From Chloroflexota bacterium (GTDB lineage: Bacteria; Chloroflexota; Dehalococcoidia; Lucifugimonadales; UBA3495), in NCBI GenBank assembly GCA_028875655.1, contig JAPPCX010000066.1:18412-82411 (forward strand): a stretch of DNA of 64,000 bases, given 5' to 3'. The position numbers were made by a program, and so were the translations under genes. The notes under the pieces are model-generated. The model searched no databases. It was not told the origin of the DNA and was given only the letters and a program-made list of their open reading frames with translations. Below, piece after piece: positions 57,232-64,000 of this stretch. The stretch's first letter is position 1; each line of letters begins with the position of its first letter.

Positions 57232-58017
57232 ATGATGGCTTACGCGGGACTGGATTTGACGGGGCGGAAGGCTTTGGTTACGGGGGCGGCGCGGGGGATT
57301 GGGGCGACGCTGGCGGTGGGGTTGGCGCAGGCCGGGGCGGACGTGGCGGTGTGCGATTTGGCGTCGGATGAGTCGTGGGAGGGTTTGGCGGATACGGTGT
57401 GGAAGATTCGGAACGAGGGGCAAGTCGGGCTGGCGGTGGATTTGGACGTGCAGGAGGTGGAGGAGATCAGGCCGGCCATCAGGCAGGTGGAGCGGGATTT
57501 GGGCGGGCTGGACATTTTGGTGAACAACGCGGGCATCCGGCGGCGGGCGCCGGCGCTGGAGGTCACGGAAGAGGACTGGGACGCGGTGATGGACACCAAC
57601 CTGAAGGGGGCATTTTTCTGCGCGCAGGCAGCGGCGCGGCTGATGATTCCGCAGGGGTATGGTCGCATCATCAACATCGCGTCGCAGATGGCACTGGTGG
57701 GAGCTACGAACCGGGCGGCGTACTGCGCCAGCAAGGGCGGGCTGCTGAACCTGACGCGGGTGCTGGCGTTGGAGTGGGCGCAGCATGGGATTACGGTGAA
57801 CGCCATCGGGCCGGGGCCGACACTGACGCCGGGGGTGGTGGAGGCGGAGACGCGGGACGCTGACGAGGTTGAGGCGGAGTTGCTGGTGAAAATGCCGTTG
57901 GGTCGGCGGATGGATCCGGAGGAACTGGTGGGGGCGACGATTTACCTGGCGAGCGAGTCGGCGGGGGCGACAACGGGGCAGATGCTGGTGGTGGATGGCG
58001 GATGGACGGCGATGTAG
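57232..58017 (+). CDS. Short-chain dehydrogenase/reductase (SDR)
   Basis: 261 aa from ATG 57232 (second ATG at 57235), with AGGGGA upstream. Classical SDR: NAD(P)-binding TGAARGIGATLAVGLAQ (G-x3-G-x-G), NNAGI, catalytic Ser in IINIASQMALVGATN, YCASKGG (Y-x3-K), and the C-terminal GATIYLASESAGATTGQMLVVDGGW. The acidic end of strand beta2 (AVCDLASDE) favours NAD. Substrate unknown. It heads a co-directional set SDR-LLM-DUF362, each preceded by a family E repeat. Confidence 0.93.
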   Translation: MMAYAGLDLTGRKALVTGAARGIGATLAVGLAQAGADVAVCDLASDESWEGLADTVWKIRNEGQVGLAVDLDVQEVEEIRPAIRQVERDLGGLDILVNNAGIRRRAPALEVTEEDWDAVMDTNLKGAFFCAQAAARLMIPQGYGRIINIASQMALVGATNRAAYCASKGGLLNLTRVLALEWAQHGITVNAIGPGPTLTPGVVEAETRDADEVEAELLVKMPLGRRMDPEELVGATIYLASESAGATTGQMLVVDGGWTAM

Positions 58018-58021
58018 AATT

Positions 58022-58058
58022 TTGTTTTACATCGATGCACAGGATTTACAGGATTTTG
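58022..58058 (+). repeat. Family E repeat before the LLM gene
   Basis: TTTTACATCGATGCACAGGA, TTTACAGGATTTT. Same family at 57028, 59189, 60398, 63838 and, in coding DNA, about 52944. Confidence 0.7.
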
Positions 58059-58060
58059 TT

Positions 58061-59188
58061 ATGAAGTTTGGGATGTTTTATGAGTTGCAGATGCCTCGGC
58101 CGTGGACGGATACGGCGGAGTACGACACGCTTTGGGACGCGGTGCGGCAGGTGCAGTACGCGGAGGAAATGGGGTTTGAGCGGGTATGGCTGGTGGAGCA
58201 CCATTTTCTGACGGAGTTCGCGCATTCGTCGGCACCGGAGGTAATGCTGGCGGTGATGGCACAGCACACGAAGAAGATGCGGCTGGGGTTCGGCGTGGTG
58301 CTGGCGCCGGTGCATCATCCGCTACACGTGGCGGCGCGGGCGTCGACGCTGGACATCCTGAGCGACGGGCGGGTGGACGTCGGCGTCGGGCGGACCAAGG
58401 GGCCGTACCAGCTGACGCCGTTCGGGACTGACGTGGCGACGACGCAGAGCATGATGGTGGAGACACTGGAGTGCCTGCCTCGAATGTGGTGCGACGAAGT
58501 GTTCAGCCACGACGGAGAGAACTGGACGATTCCGCCGCGCGAGGTGATACCGCGTCCGTTGCAGAAGCCGCACCCGCCGCTGTGGATGGCCTGCACGCAG
58601 GAGGGTACTTTCAGGCTGGCGGGTCAATTGGGCGTCGGGTGCCTGGTGAACACGTTGGGCGGGACGGACAAGACGCGGGGGCTGGTGAACGCTTACTACG
58701 AGGCCATCGAGAACGCCAATCCGGTGGGTCGGTTCACGAACCGGCAGGTGGTGGCATCGACGATTGGGTTCTGCGACGAGGACGACGCCAAGGCGCGACA
58801 GAAGGGCGCGGAGGTTGCGGCGTGGTACCTGGTGCAGAGCCGGCAGCGGTTCGTGCTGGAATGGGCCGGCGTGGATCAGGACGCGGTGCCTGAGGAGTAC
58901 CAGTTTTACGTGCAGGGCGGAGCGCGCGGCGGCGGGCCGGTGAAGCCGTCGGAGGACCCGCAGCAGCAGGCGCCGCCGACGCCGGAGGAATTGCTGGCCG
59001 GGGGCGGGTACTGCGTGGGGGATCCGGACGCTTGCATCCGGGTGATCGAGGAGTTCGAGTCGATGGGGGTTGACGAGATCATGCCGATTTTCCAGGCGGG
59101 GTACGCGACGAACGAAGAGGTGATGAACTCGATACGGCTGTTTGGGGAATACGTGATACCGCACTTTCGGGCGAAAGAGGGGCGTTAG
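58061..59188 (+). CDS. LLM-class flavin-dependent oxidoreductase, second copy
   Basis: 375 aa from ATG 58061 (MKFGMFYELQMPRPWTD); the ORF-track extension is repeat-derived. Bacterial-luciferase fold: YAEEMGFERVWLVEHHFLTEFAHSSAPEVML, MRLGFGVVLAPVHHPLHVAARASTLDILSDGRVDVGVGR, KPHPPLWMACTQEGTFRLAGQLGVG, and the C-terminal MGVDEIMPIFQAGYATNEEVMNSIRLFGEYVIPHF. Longer than the LLM protein at 29 kb and closer to alkanal-monooxygenase-like members. Uses FMN, with electrons from a reductase not encoded nearby. Confidence 0.9.
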   Translation: MKFGMFYELQMPRPWTDTAEYDTLWDAVRQVQYAEEMGFERVWLVEHHFLTEFAHSSAPEVMLAVMAQHTKKMRLGFGVVLAPVHHPLHVAARASTLDILSDGRVDVGVGRTKGPYQLTPFGTDVATTQSMMVETLECLPRMWCDEVFSHDGENWTIPPREVIPRPLQKPHPPLWMACTQEGTFRLAGQLGVGCLVNTLGGTDKTRGLVNAYYEAIENANPVGRFTNRQVVASTIGFCDEDDAKARQKGAEVAAWYLVQSRQRFVLEWAGVDQDAVPEEYQFYVQGGARGGGPVKPSEDPQQQAPPTPEELLAGGGYCVGDPDACIRVIEEFESMGVDEIMPIFQAGYATNEEVMNSIRLFGEYVIPHFRAKEGR

Positions 59189-59222
59189 TTTTACATCGAT
59201 GAACAGGATGGACAGGATTGAG
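59189..59222 (+). repeat. Family E repeat before the DUF362 gene
   Basis: TTTTACATCGATGAACAGGA, TGGACAGGATTG. It sits immediately after the LLM stop and directly before the next start. Confidence 0.7.
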
Positions 59223-59230
59223 GGAATTTG

Positions 59231-60391
59231 ATGACTACTGTTGAGCGGTTGGAGACGGCGCCGGAATCGGCGGGAGCGCGGCGGGTTGGGTCGCCGGTGG
59301 TGGCGGTGGTGGCGACTACGCCGGAGACGGTGCTGGATGACGTGGAGCGGGCGATGCGGCTGGCGGGGGCGGACGGCGATCCGGCGAGGGGGGGACTGTC
59401 CACCGACGTTGAGACGCTTTTGAAGATCAACATCTCGTGGCAGCACTGGTATCCGGGGTGCTCGACGACGCCGTGGCAGCTGGAGGGGGTGATCCGCGGG
59501 TTGCAGAACATGGGGCATCGCAACGACGGGTTGATCGCGGCGCACAACGGGACGGTGGTAGTGGATTCGTTCGAGGGCGAGGTGAACAACAAGCACAAGC
59601 CGGTGCAGGACAGGTACGGGCTGCGGACGGTTCACCTGGATACACCGCCGGAGCCGTGGGTGCGGTACGAACCGAAGGCGCAGATGATGGTCTTGCACGA
59701 CATCTATCCGGAGGGGATCGACATACCGGCGCTGTTTGAGGGCAAGAACATTGTGCATCTGCCAACGATGAAGACGCACGTGTTCACGACGATGACGGGG
59801 GCGATGAAGAACGCCTTTGGCGGCTTGCTGCACCGCAAGCGGCACTGGACGCACTCGGTGATTCACGAGACTTTGGTGGATCTATTGGCCATTCAGCAGG
59901 AGATACACCCGGGCATCTTTGCGGTTACGGACGGGACGTTTGCCGGCGACGGGCCGGGTCCGCGAGCGATGCGGTGGCACGTCAAGAACCGGATCGTGGC
60001 CGGGGCCGACCAGGTGGCGGTGGACGCCGTGGTGGCGTCGATGATGGGGTTTGATCCGCTGTCGCTGAAGTTCATCCGGCTGGCGCACGAGCGCGGTTTG
60101 GGCGTGGGCGATATGCGGGACATCGAGGTGGTGGGCGACGAGCCGGACATCAGCCGGGTCAACTGGAACTTCGCCGACAACGAGAATACGTTTGCGAGCC
60201 GGGGGCAGAAGATGATCTACTGGGGTCCGCTGAAGCCTCTGGAGAACGCGCTGCTGCGGTCGCCGCTGGCGGGTTGGGCGTATGCGGCGAGCAATCTGTA
60301 CCACAACGGGTACTGGCTGAATACGATTGGGAAGGGTCGGGTGCGGAAGGCGCTGCGGACGGAGTGGGGGCGGTTGTGGGAGTCGTACTAG
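59231..60391 (+). CDS. DUF362 family protein
   Basis: 386 aa from ATG 59231 (the ORF-track start is a TTG three bases earlier). LLKINISWQHWYPGCSTTPWQLEGVIRGL, FEGKNIVHLPTMKTHVFTTMTGAMKNAFGGL and DGTFAGDGPGPRAMRWHVKNRIVAGADQVAVDAVVASMMGFDPLSLKFI are typical of DUF362 (PF04015). No 4Fe-4S domain is attached, unlike many members. Probably an oxidoreductase-associated protein; function unknown. Third gene of the 57-60 kb set. Confidence 0.9.
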   Translation: MTTVERLETAPESAGARRVGSPVVAVVATTPETVLDDVERAMRLAGADGDPARGGLSTDVETLLKINISWQHWYPGCSTTPWQLEGVIRGLQNMGHRNDGLIAAHNGTVVVDSFEGEVNNKHKPVQDRYGLRTVHLDTPPEPWVRYEPKAQMMVLHDIYPEGIDIPALFEGKNIVHLPTMKTHVFTTMTGAMKNAFGGLLHRKRHWTHSVIHETLVDLLAIQQEIHPGIFAVTDGTFAGDGPGPRAMRWHVKNRIVAGADQVAVDAVVASMMGFDPLSLKFIRLAHERGLGVGDMRDIEVVGDEPDISRVNWNFADNENTFASRGQKMIYWGPLKPLENALLRSPLAGWAYAASNLYHNGYWLNTIGKGRVRKALRTEWGRLWESY

Positions 60392-60397
60392 GGTTTG

Positions 60398-60425
60398 GCA
60401 TGGATGGACAGGATGGACGGGATTT
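60398..60425 (+). repeat. Family E repeat before the Septu-like ATPase gene
   Basis: GGCATGGATGGACAGGATGG, ACGGGATT. Same family as at 58022 and 59189. Confidence 0.65.
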
Positions 60426-60458
60426 TTGGTTAGAATGGATGGATAGGGGGTGACGACG

Positions 60459-61778
60459 ATGCATATTACGGGGATGACAATTCAGTTAGGGGGGCGGTTG
60501 CCTTTTGCGGATGGGTTGGATTTTAGGTTTGACAAGCACGTGAATGTGTTCGCAGGGCCGAATGCATCAGGGAAAAGCAGTTTGCTGCGGATGCTGGGCA
60601 TGCCTGTCCACGATGGCGGTCGCCATGGCTATTATGGCGTGTTTCAGTACATATGCCAATTTGCAATCACGGTTAGCGAAGATTGGCCAGTGGATCGTTT
60701 AGACGAGCATGAATGCGCGTATCGCTGGGCTGAAATTCCTTGGGTACAAATTCCCGCGACGCGGCTGAGCCTGCCTTGGTCGGAAAGCGGGAATTTTAGC
60801 AAGCCGTCATACTTGAGGGGTACTGATGCAACTCTCGCCGATATTTTCCGTCACGGGTACGATCGGGATATCTTCGATGGAAACTTGGCGGAAGAAGCTC
60901 TGGAATTGCTCGCAAGCGAGGCGGTTGAGAAGACCGACAAAGGGGGGATAGCGGACCGCATTCGACGTAAGGGGAGGATGGTCAGCGAGTTCAATTTGAA
61001 AAAGGCAGTGGACATCAGCTATCGCTGTGCGAAACAAATAACTTCAGAGGTTGTCACTGGCGCAGAACCAAGTAATTTGGTGGCAGGCGAAAGTGACTTC
61101 GCTCGCGATTTGGTCATTAGGTATCCTGATGTTCGTCTTGGCATGGCCGTAGATATTGCAGATGGCGATTCAGTGGCAGCAAATTATCTCAGCTCTGGCA
61201 CACAAAGCTCGCTGCTATGGCTCCGATTCTTGGCCCTCCAAATGCTACATCACTACAACTTTGAGGATGAGTGGGAAAAGCGGCCGGCCATTCTACTGAT
61301 TGATGAGATTGAGAACCACTTGCATCCTACTTGGCAGCGGCGGGTGATTCCGGCTTTGTTGGAGTATTTTCCGGGGTTGCAGATTTTTGCTACTACGCAC
61401 TCGCCGTTTGTGGTGGCCGGGTTGAGGGCGGGGCAGGTGCATATGCTGAAGCGGGATGCTGACGGGGTGGTTACGGCGAGCACGAATGAGCAGGACATCA
61501 TTGGTTGGACGACCGATGAGATTTTGCGGACGTTTATGGGGGTTGACGAGCCGACGGATCAATTGACCATCAATCGCCGGGAGCGGTTGCTGGAGTTGCG
61601 CCGTAAGGATTCGCTCAGCGATGAGGAAGCGGCGGAGATGGAGGAATTGCGGCGGCAGGTGAACGAGGATTTTCTGTCCAGCAGCACGCCGTTAGAGGCG
61701 CAGCGGGAACGCTATGGGGACATGATGCTGGAGTTCCTGCGCTCGCGGCAGTCCGAACTATCACAGGACGGTGATTAG
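60459..61778 (+). CDS. ptuA: Septu-like defence ATPase (PtuA-like AAA)
   Basis: 439 aa from ATG 60459 (MHITGMTIQLGGRLPFADG), with AGGGGG eight bases before. SMC/ABC-type ATPase: Walker A VFAGPNASGKSSLLRML, a long insert, YLSSGTQSSLLWLRF (signature-like), Walker B AILLIDEIENHLHPTWQRRVIPALLEYF, and FATTHSPFVVAGL. A charged C-terminal helix (LELRRKDSLSDEEAAEMEELRRQ) may contact its partner. Followed six bases later by an HNH gene, the arrangement of Septu (PtuAB) antiphage systems. No reverse transcriptase or retron RNA is seen. Codon use is less G-rich than in the genes upstream, a hint of transfer. Confidence 0.8.
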   Translation: MHITGMTIQLGGRLPFADGLDFRFDKHVNVFAGPNASGKSSLLRMLGMPVHDGGRHGYYGVFQYICQFAITVSEDWPVDRLDEHECAYRWAEIPWVQIPATRLSLPWSESGNFSKPSYLRGTDATLADIFRHGYDRDIFDGNLAEEALELLASEAVEKTDKGGIADRIRRKGRMVSEFNLKKAVDISYRCAKQITSEVVTGAEPSNLVAGESDFARDLVIRYPDVRLGMAVDIADGDSVAANYLSSGTQSSLLWLRFLALQMLHHYNFEDEWEKRPAILLIDEIENHLHPTWQRRVIPALLEYFPGLQIFATTHSPFVVAGLRAGQVHMLKRDADGVVTASTNEQDIIGWTTDEILRTFMGVDEPTDQLTINRRERLLELRRKDSLSDEEAAEMEELRRQVNEDFLSSSTPLEAQRERYGDMMLEFLRSRQSELSQDGD

Positions 61779-61784
61779 GCGTCG

Positions 61785-62462
61785 ATGCGGTGGGTGGACC
61801 GGGGGCCGGAGCCTGACGGCGTGGCCGGGTATGCGCGTCAGTTTACGCAGGGGTGGGTTGACTATTTCCGGCATCAACGGGGCGGGCGACCGACGGATTC
61901 TTTCTGGAGGGAGTTCCGGGCGGCGTTAGGGCTGCGGTCGGATGGCTTGTGCTGGTACTGCGAGCGGCTGTGTCAAGCAGCGTCTGAGGTTGGCGGGCGC
62001 TCGGCGACGGTTGACCATTTCAGGCCACGGTCCCAATTCCCGGAGCTGGCCTACGAATGGACCAATTGGATATTCAGTTGCTATCGATGCAATAGCGAAA
62101 ACAAGATGGATAAATGGCCGGCTTTGGGATACGTGGACCCAGGCGCTGGCGACGAAAGGGAGCGGCCGGAACTGTACTTTGACTATGACCCACTGACGGG
62201 CGAGATTGTTCCACATCCCGGCCTGGCTGATAATGACAGGCGCAAGGCTGAGGGCACGATAGCCGATTTAGGGCTGAACAAGATAGACGTGCTATTTTAC
62301 CGGCTGGACTGGACGCGGAGGTTTGTAGAGGATTTGCGAGCGCTGCCGGCCGATGCACGGACAGATTTCGTGGATTACGCTTGGGGCAGGCGATTGAGTT
62401 CGTTGGGTCAGCGCGGATGCTGGTGGCGCAGATGCGGGCGTCCGGGGAGATTTAGTCGGTAG
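61785..62462 (+). pseudogene. ptuB: Septu-like HNH nuclease (PtuB-like), probable C-terminal frameshift
   Basis: The ORF gives 225 aa. LCWYCERLCQ, SATVDHFRPRSQFPELAYEWTNWIFSCYRCNSENKMDKWP form the zinc-HNH core (CWYC, DHFRP, CYRCN, all ligands present), as in TIGR02646/PtuB. The ORF ends in an implausible Cys/Trp/Arg run (GQRGCWWRRCGRPGRFSR), whereas the frame one base earlier reads LGQAIEFVGSARMLVAQMRASGEI and stops at 62455, a good fit to the expected end. So one base is missing somewhere in about 62350-62390. The catalytic core is intact, so activity cannot be excluded. The end overlaps larC. Confidence 0.72.
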
Positions 62463-63819
62463 GTGGGTTGTTGTCCACGGCGTTGGCGATGGTTTGCCAG
62501 GGTTGGTCGTGGGTTTGGGCGGCTTTGGCGATGTCGTCGTGTTCGGGGGATTGGCTGACGATTTGGCCGGCGAGGTATTTGCGCTTGAGGCGGATGGGGC
62601 CGTATTCGGTTTGAACGGTTATGGTGTCGCGGTGGGCTACGTAGCGAGTGATGGGGCGGACGCGGACTCCGAGGGTTGGGGTGTGACGGAGAATGGCTTC
62701 GGCCAGTTGGGTTTCGAGTTCTGCCGGGCCTAGAGCTGAGAGCAGGATGGCGGGGCGGTTCTTTTTCATCTGGATGGGGGTGTGCCAGACGTCGAGGGCC
62801 CCGGCGTTGAAGAGCTGATCCATGGCGTAGCCGAGCTGCTCGCCGGTGGCGTTGTCGATGTTGGTTTCGAGGAGGATGATGTTGTCCTGCCAGTGGGCGA
62901 AGGGCCGTCCTTCGACAGGCTCAGGATAAGCGGCGGGTTGTGGGTGGCCGTCCGTTCGTGGTTCGACAGGCTCACCATGAGCGGATTGGGGAGGTTCTGG
63001 ATTCCCGCGAAAGCGGGAATGACGGGATAAGGTGGTTTGGCCGAGCCAGAGGCGGATTACGTTGGGGAAGGCTGGTGGGTTTTTTCCGCCGATGCCTATG
63101 CCGATGCGGTTGAGGGTTATGGCGGGTTGGCGGTATTCGTGGGCGAGGGCGGTGATGAGGGCCGCGCCGGTGGGGGTGGTCAGCTCGCCGACGTTGGCGT
63201 GGAAGGGTCGCTCGGGGGCGACGGGGGCGTTGGCGGCGGCGATGATTTCCAAGGTGGCCGGGGCCGGGTTGCTGTAGCCGTTGGGCCGGCGCGGGCCGGT
63301 GGCTTCGCCGAGGACCAGGGGGGATGCGTAGATGCGGTCGATGCCGAGTTGTTCGAGGCCGTGGACTACGCCGACGACATCGACCAGGGTGTCGGCGGTG
63401 CCGAGTTCGTGGAGGTGGATCTGGTCAAGGTAGTCGCCAACCGGGGTATCGGCGTCGGATGGTTCGTGGGAGTGGATGTCGTCGGGGTTGCTGCCGTGAA
63501 CGCGGGACTCGGCGGCGAACAGGGCGCTTAGGACAGCGGTGGAGCGGGCGCGGGTTTGGTCGGACAAGGTGGTGGCGTTGGCTACGGCGTCTAGCATCTG
63601 TTGGGGCGAATAGCGGGGCGCTTCGGATACGTCCACCAGGGCGCGGGAACCTCGGACTTCGCAGCGGGTTTCGTTGGCGGTTGAGATTTGGACGTTGGGG
63701 ATTTGGAGGGCGGCGATGGCGTCGTGGATGGCGTCGAGGGGTAGGCCGGCGTCGAGGAGGGCGCCGAGGAGCATGTCGCCGCTGGCGCCGCCGACGGACT
63801 GGATGTAGGCGGTTTTCAT
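62452..63819 (-). CDS. larC: Nickel pincer cofactor biosynthesis protein LarC, with repeat-derived insert
   Basis: 455 aa. MKTAYIQSVGGASGDMLLGALLDAG, QIHLHELGTADTLVDVVGVVHGLEQLGI, GEATGPRRPNGYSNPAPATLEII, ELTTPTGAALITALA and GIGIGGKNPPAFPNVIRLWLG form the LarC1 part. DNIILLETNIDNATGEQLGYAMDQLFNAGALDVWHTPIQMKKNRPA forms LarC2. Between them residues about 265-305 (RHSRFRGNPEPP, HGEPVEPR, YPEPVEGRP) are three intergenic repeats read in frame. LarC inserts Ni into the pincer cofactor of lactate racemase-like enzymes. No larA, B or E is present. In Lactobacillus plantarum LarC1/LarC2 are joined by a programmed frameshift; here the frame is continuous. Confidence 0.93.
   Translation of the reverse strand: MKTAYIQSVGGASGDMLLGALLDAGLPLDAIHDAIAALQIPNVQISTANETRCEVRGSRALVDVSEAPRYSPQQMLDAVANATTLSDQTRARSTAVLSALFAAESRVHGSNPDDIHSHEPSDADTPVGDYLDQIHLHELGTADTLVDVVGVVHGLEQLGIDRIYASPLVLGEATGPRRPNGYSNPAPATLEIIAAANAPVAPERPFHANVGELTTPTGAALITALAHEYRQPAITLNRIGIGIGGKNPPAFPNVIRLWLGQTTLSRHSRFRGNPEPPQSAHGEPVEPRTDGHPQPAAYPEPVEGRPFAHWQDNIILLETNIDNATGEQLGYAMDQLFNAGALDVWHTPIQMKKNRPAILLSALGPAELETQLAEAILRHTPTLGVRVRPITRYVAHRDTITVQTEYGPIRLKRKYLAGQIVSQSPEHDDIAKAAQTHDQPWQTIANAVDNNPPTD
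62907..63025. repeat. Three palindromic repeats inside larC (families D, D and B)
   Basis: 62907-62933 (CTTCGACAGGCTCAGGATAAGC) and 62954-62983 (GGTTCGACAGGCTCACC) are family D; 62998-63025 is a family B palindrome (ATTCCCGCGAAAGCGGGAAT). Together they add about 40 codons without breaking the frame. Confidence 0.9.
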
Positions 63820-63937
63820 GGGGAGACGTGGGAGACGTTTTACCGGGATAAACAGGATGAAGGGGATGGGCAGGATATTTTGTATAGGGTTACTGGATTC
63901 CCGCTTTCGCGGGAATGACGGTGGAGAGAGCGGGAAT
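63820..63937. repeat. Intergenic repeats after larC start (families E and B)
   Basis: Family E-like AAACAGGATGAAGGGGATGG at about 63848, then a family B palindrome at 63893-63920. No gene is seen. Confidence 0.65.
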
Positions 63938-64000
63938 GATGATGGGGTGGGATGTGAGGATGATGGGGTGGGATGTGAGGATGATGGGGTGGGGTGTGGG
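63938..64000. repeat. 21-bp tandem repeat, three units, running off the window
   Basis: GATGATGGGGTGGGATGTGAG starts at 63938 and 63959; a third, slightly different unit starts at 63980 and ends at the window edge. Confidence 0.9.

Noticed and set aside
58322-59866. 514-aa minus-strand ORF
   Set aside because: Antisense to the LLM and DUF362 genes; composition (Arg/His/Pro) typical of GC-rich shadow frames.
60450-61778. Abi/OLD-family stand-alone ATPase
   Set aside because: No TOPRIM domain is present, and the adjacent HNH gene fits Septu better.
1-64000. tRNA, rRNA or CRISPR arrays
   Set aside because: No tRNA T-loop/acceptor pattern, rRNA segment or regularly spaced repeat-spacer array was seen; the CATTCC rows at 6139 and 16490 have degenerate units and no spacers of uniform length.

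Overview
The window is about 64 kb of GC-rich bacterial DNA. No rRNA or tRNA gene is visible, so taxonomy is inference only. The gene content suggests a free-living or host-associated Chloroflexota, near SAR202/Dehalococcoidia: four family-5 solute-binding lipoproteins with Pro/Thr/Ala-rich linkers, luciferase-like (LLM) flavin/F420 oxidoreductases, a Baeyer-Villiger-type monooxygenase, DUF1800, DUF362, LarC, and many short palindromic repeats between genes.

Layout. 0-5 kb: a DUF1800 protein cut by the window edge, a secreted leucine-rich-repeat protein, a Rieske protein and a corrinoid-binding-type protein. 5-7.3 kb: folD and queA. 7.3-12.4 kb: a small nuclease, protease and toxin island with a retropepsin-like protease plus partner, McrBC (both subunits frameshifted), a bPH-like membrane protein and a HEPN/MNT pair. 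12.5-19.2 kb: a fumarylacetoacetase-family enzyme, a zinc-ribbon membrane protein, a sodium:solute symporter, two beta-propeller proteins and a second retropepsin-like protein. 19.3-27.5 kb: two tandem binding protein-DppB-DppC modules without ATPases. 28-36.6 kb: a PEP-mutase-like enzyme, an LLM oxidoreductase, then a co-directional run PaREP1-like, mnmA, rnhB, yraN, apt, MBL hydrolase, a hypothetical gene and a site-2 protease, then a PPOX flavoprotein. 37.3-47 kb: two more binding protein-B-C modules plus the only ATPase pair (DppD, DppF). 47.2-53.3 kb: small membrane protein, cupin, two paralogous MFS transporters, BVMO and a repeat-invaded hypothetical gene. 53.9-57.0 kb: a complete 3118-bp IS1595-type transposon with 27-bp inverted repeats and an 8-bp target duplication. 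It carries a methyltransferase-HNH fusion, a 54-aa basic protein and a zinc-ribbon protein. 57.2-60.4 kb: SDR, LLM and DUF362 genes. 60.5-62.5 kb: a Septu-like ATPase/HNH pair. 62.5-63.8 kb: larC.

Three themes tie the window together. (1) Every nuclease-type defence system seen (mcrB, mcrC, the transposon methyltransferase-HNH, the ptuB-like gene) has one apparent single-base deletion, while about 45 metabolic and transport genes have none that I can see. The methyltransferase lesion is in a run of eight G and could be phase-variable. (2) Several families of short palindromic repeats fill the intergenic gaps and have also entered coding frames (larC, the gene at 52.5-53.3 kb, the C-terminus of the corrinoid-binding-type gene). 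(3) Several genes have a -10 box 7-11 bases before the best ATG, which points to leaderless or near-leaderless mRNAs, whereas the four binding-protein operons have good -35/-10 promoters and Shine-Dalgarno sequences.

All family calls are by eye from protein motifs. No database search was possible.
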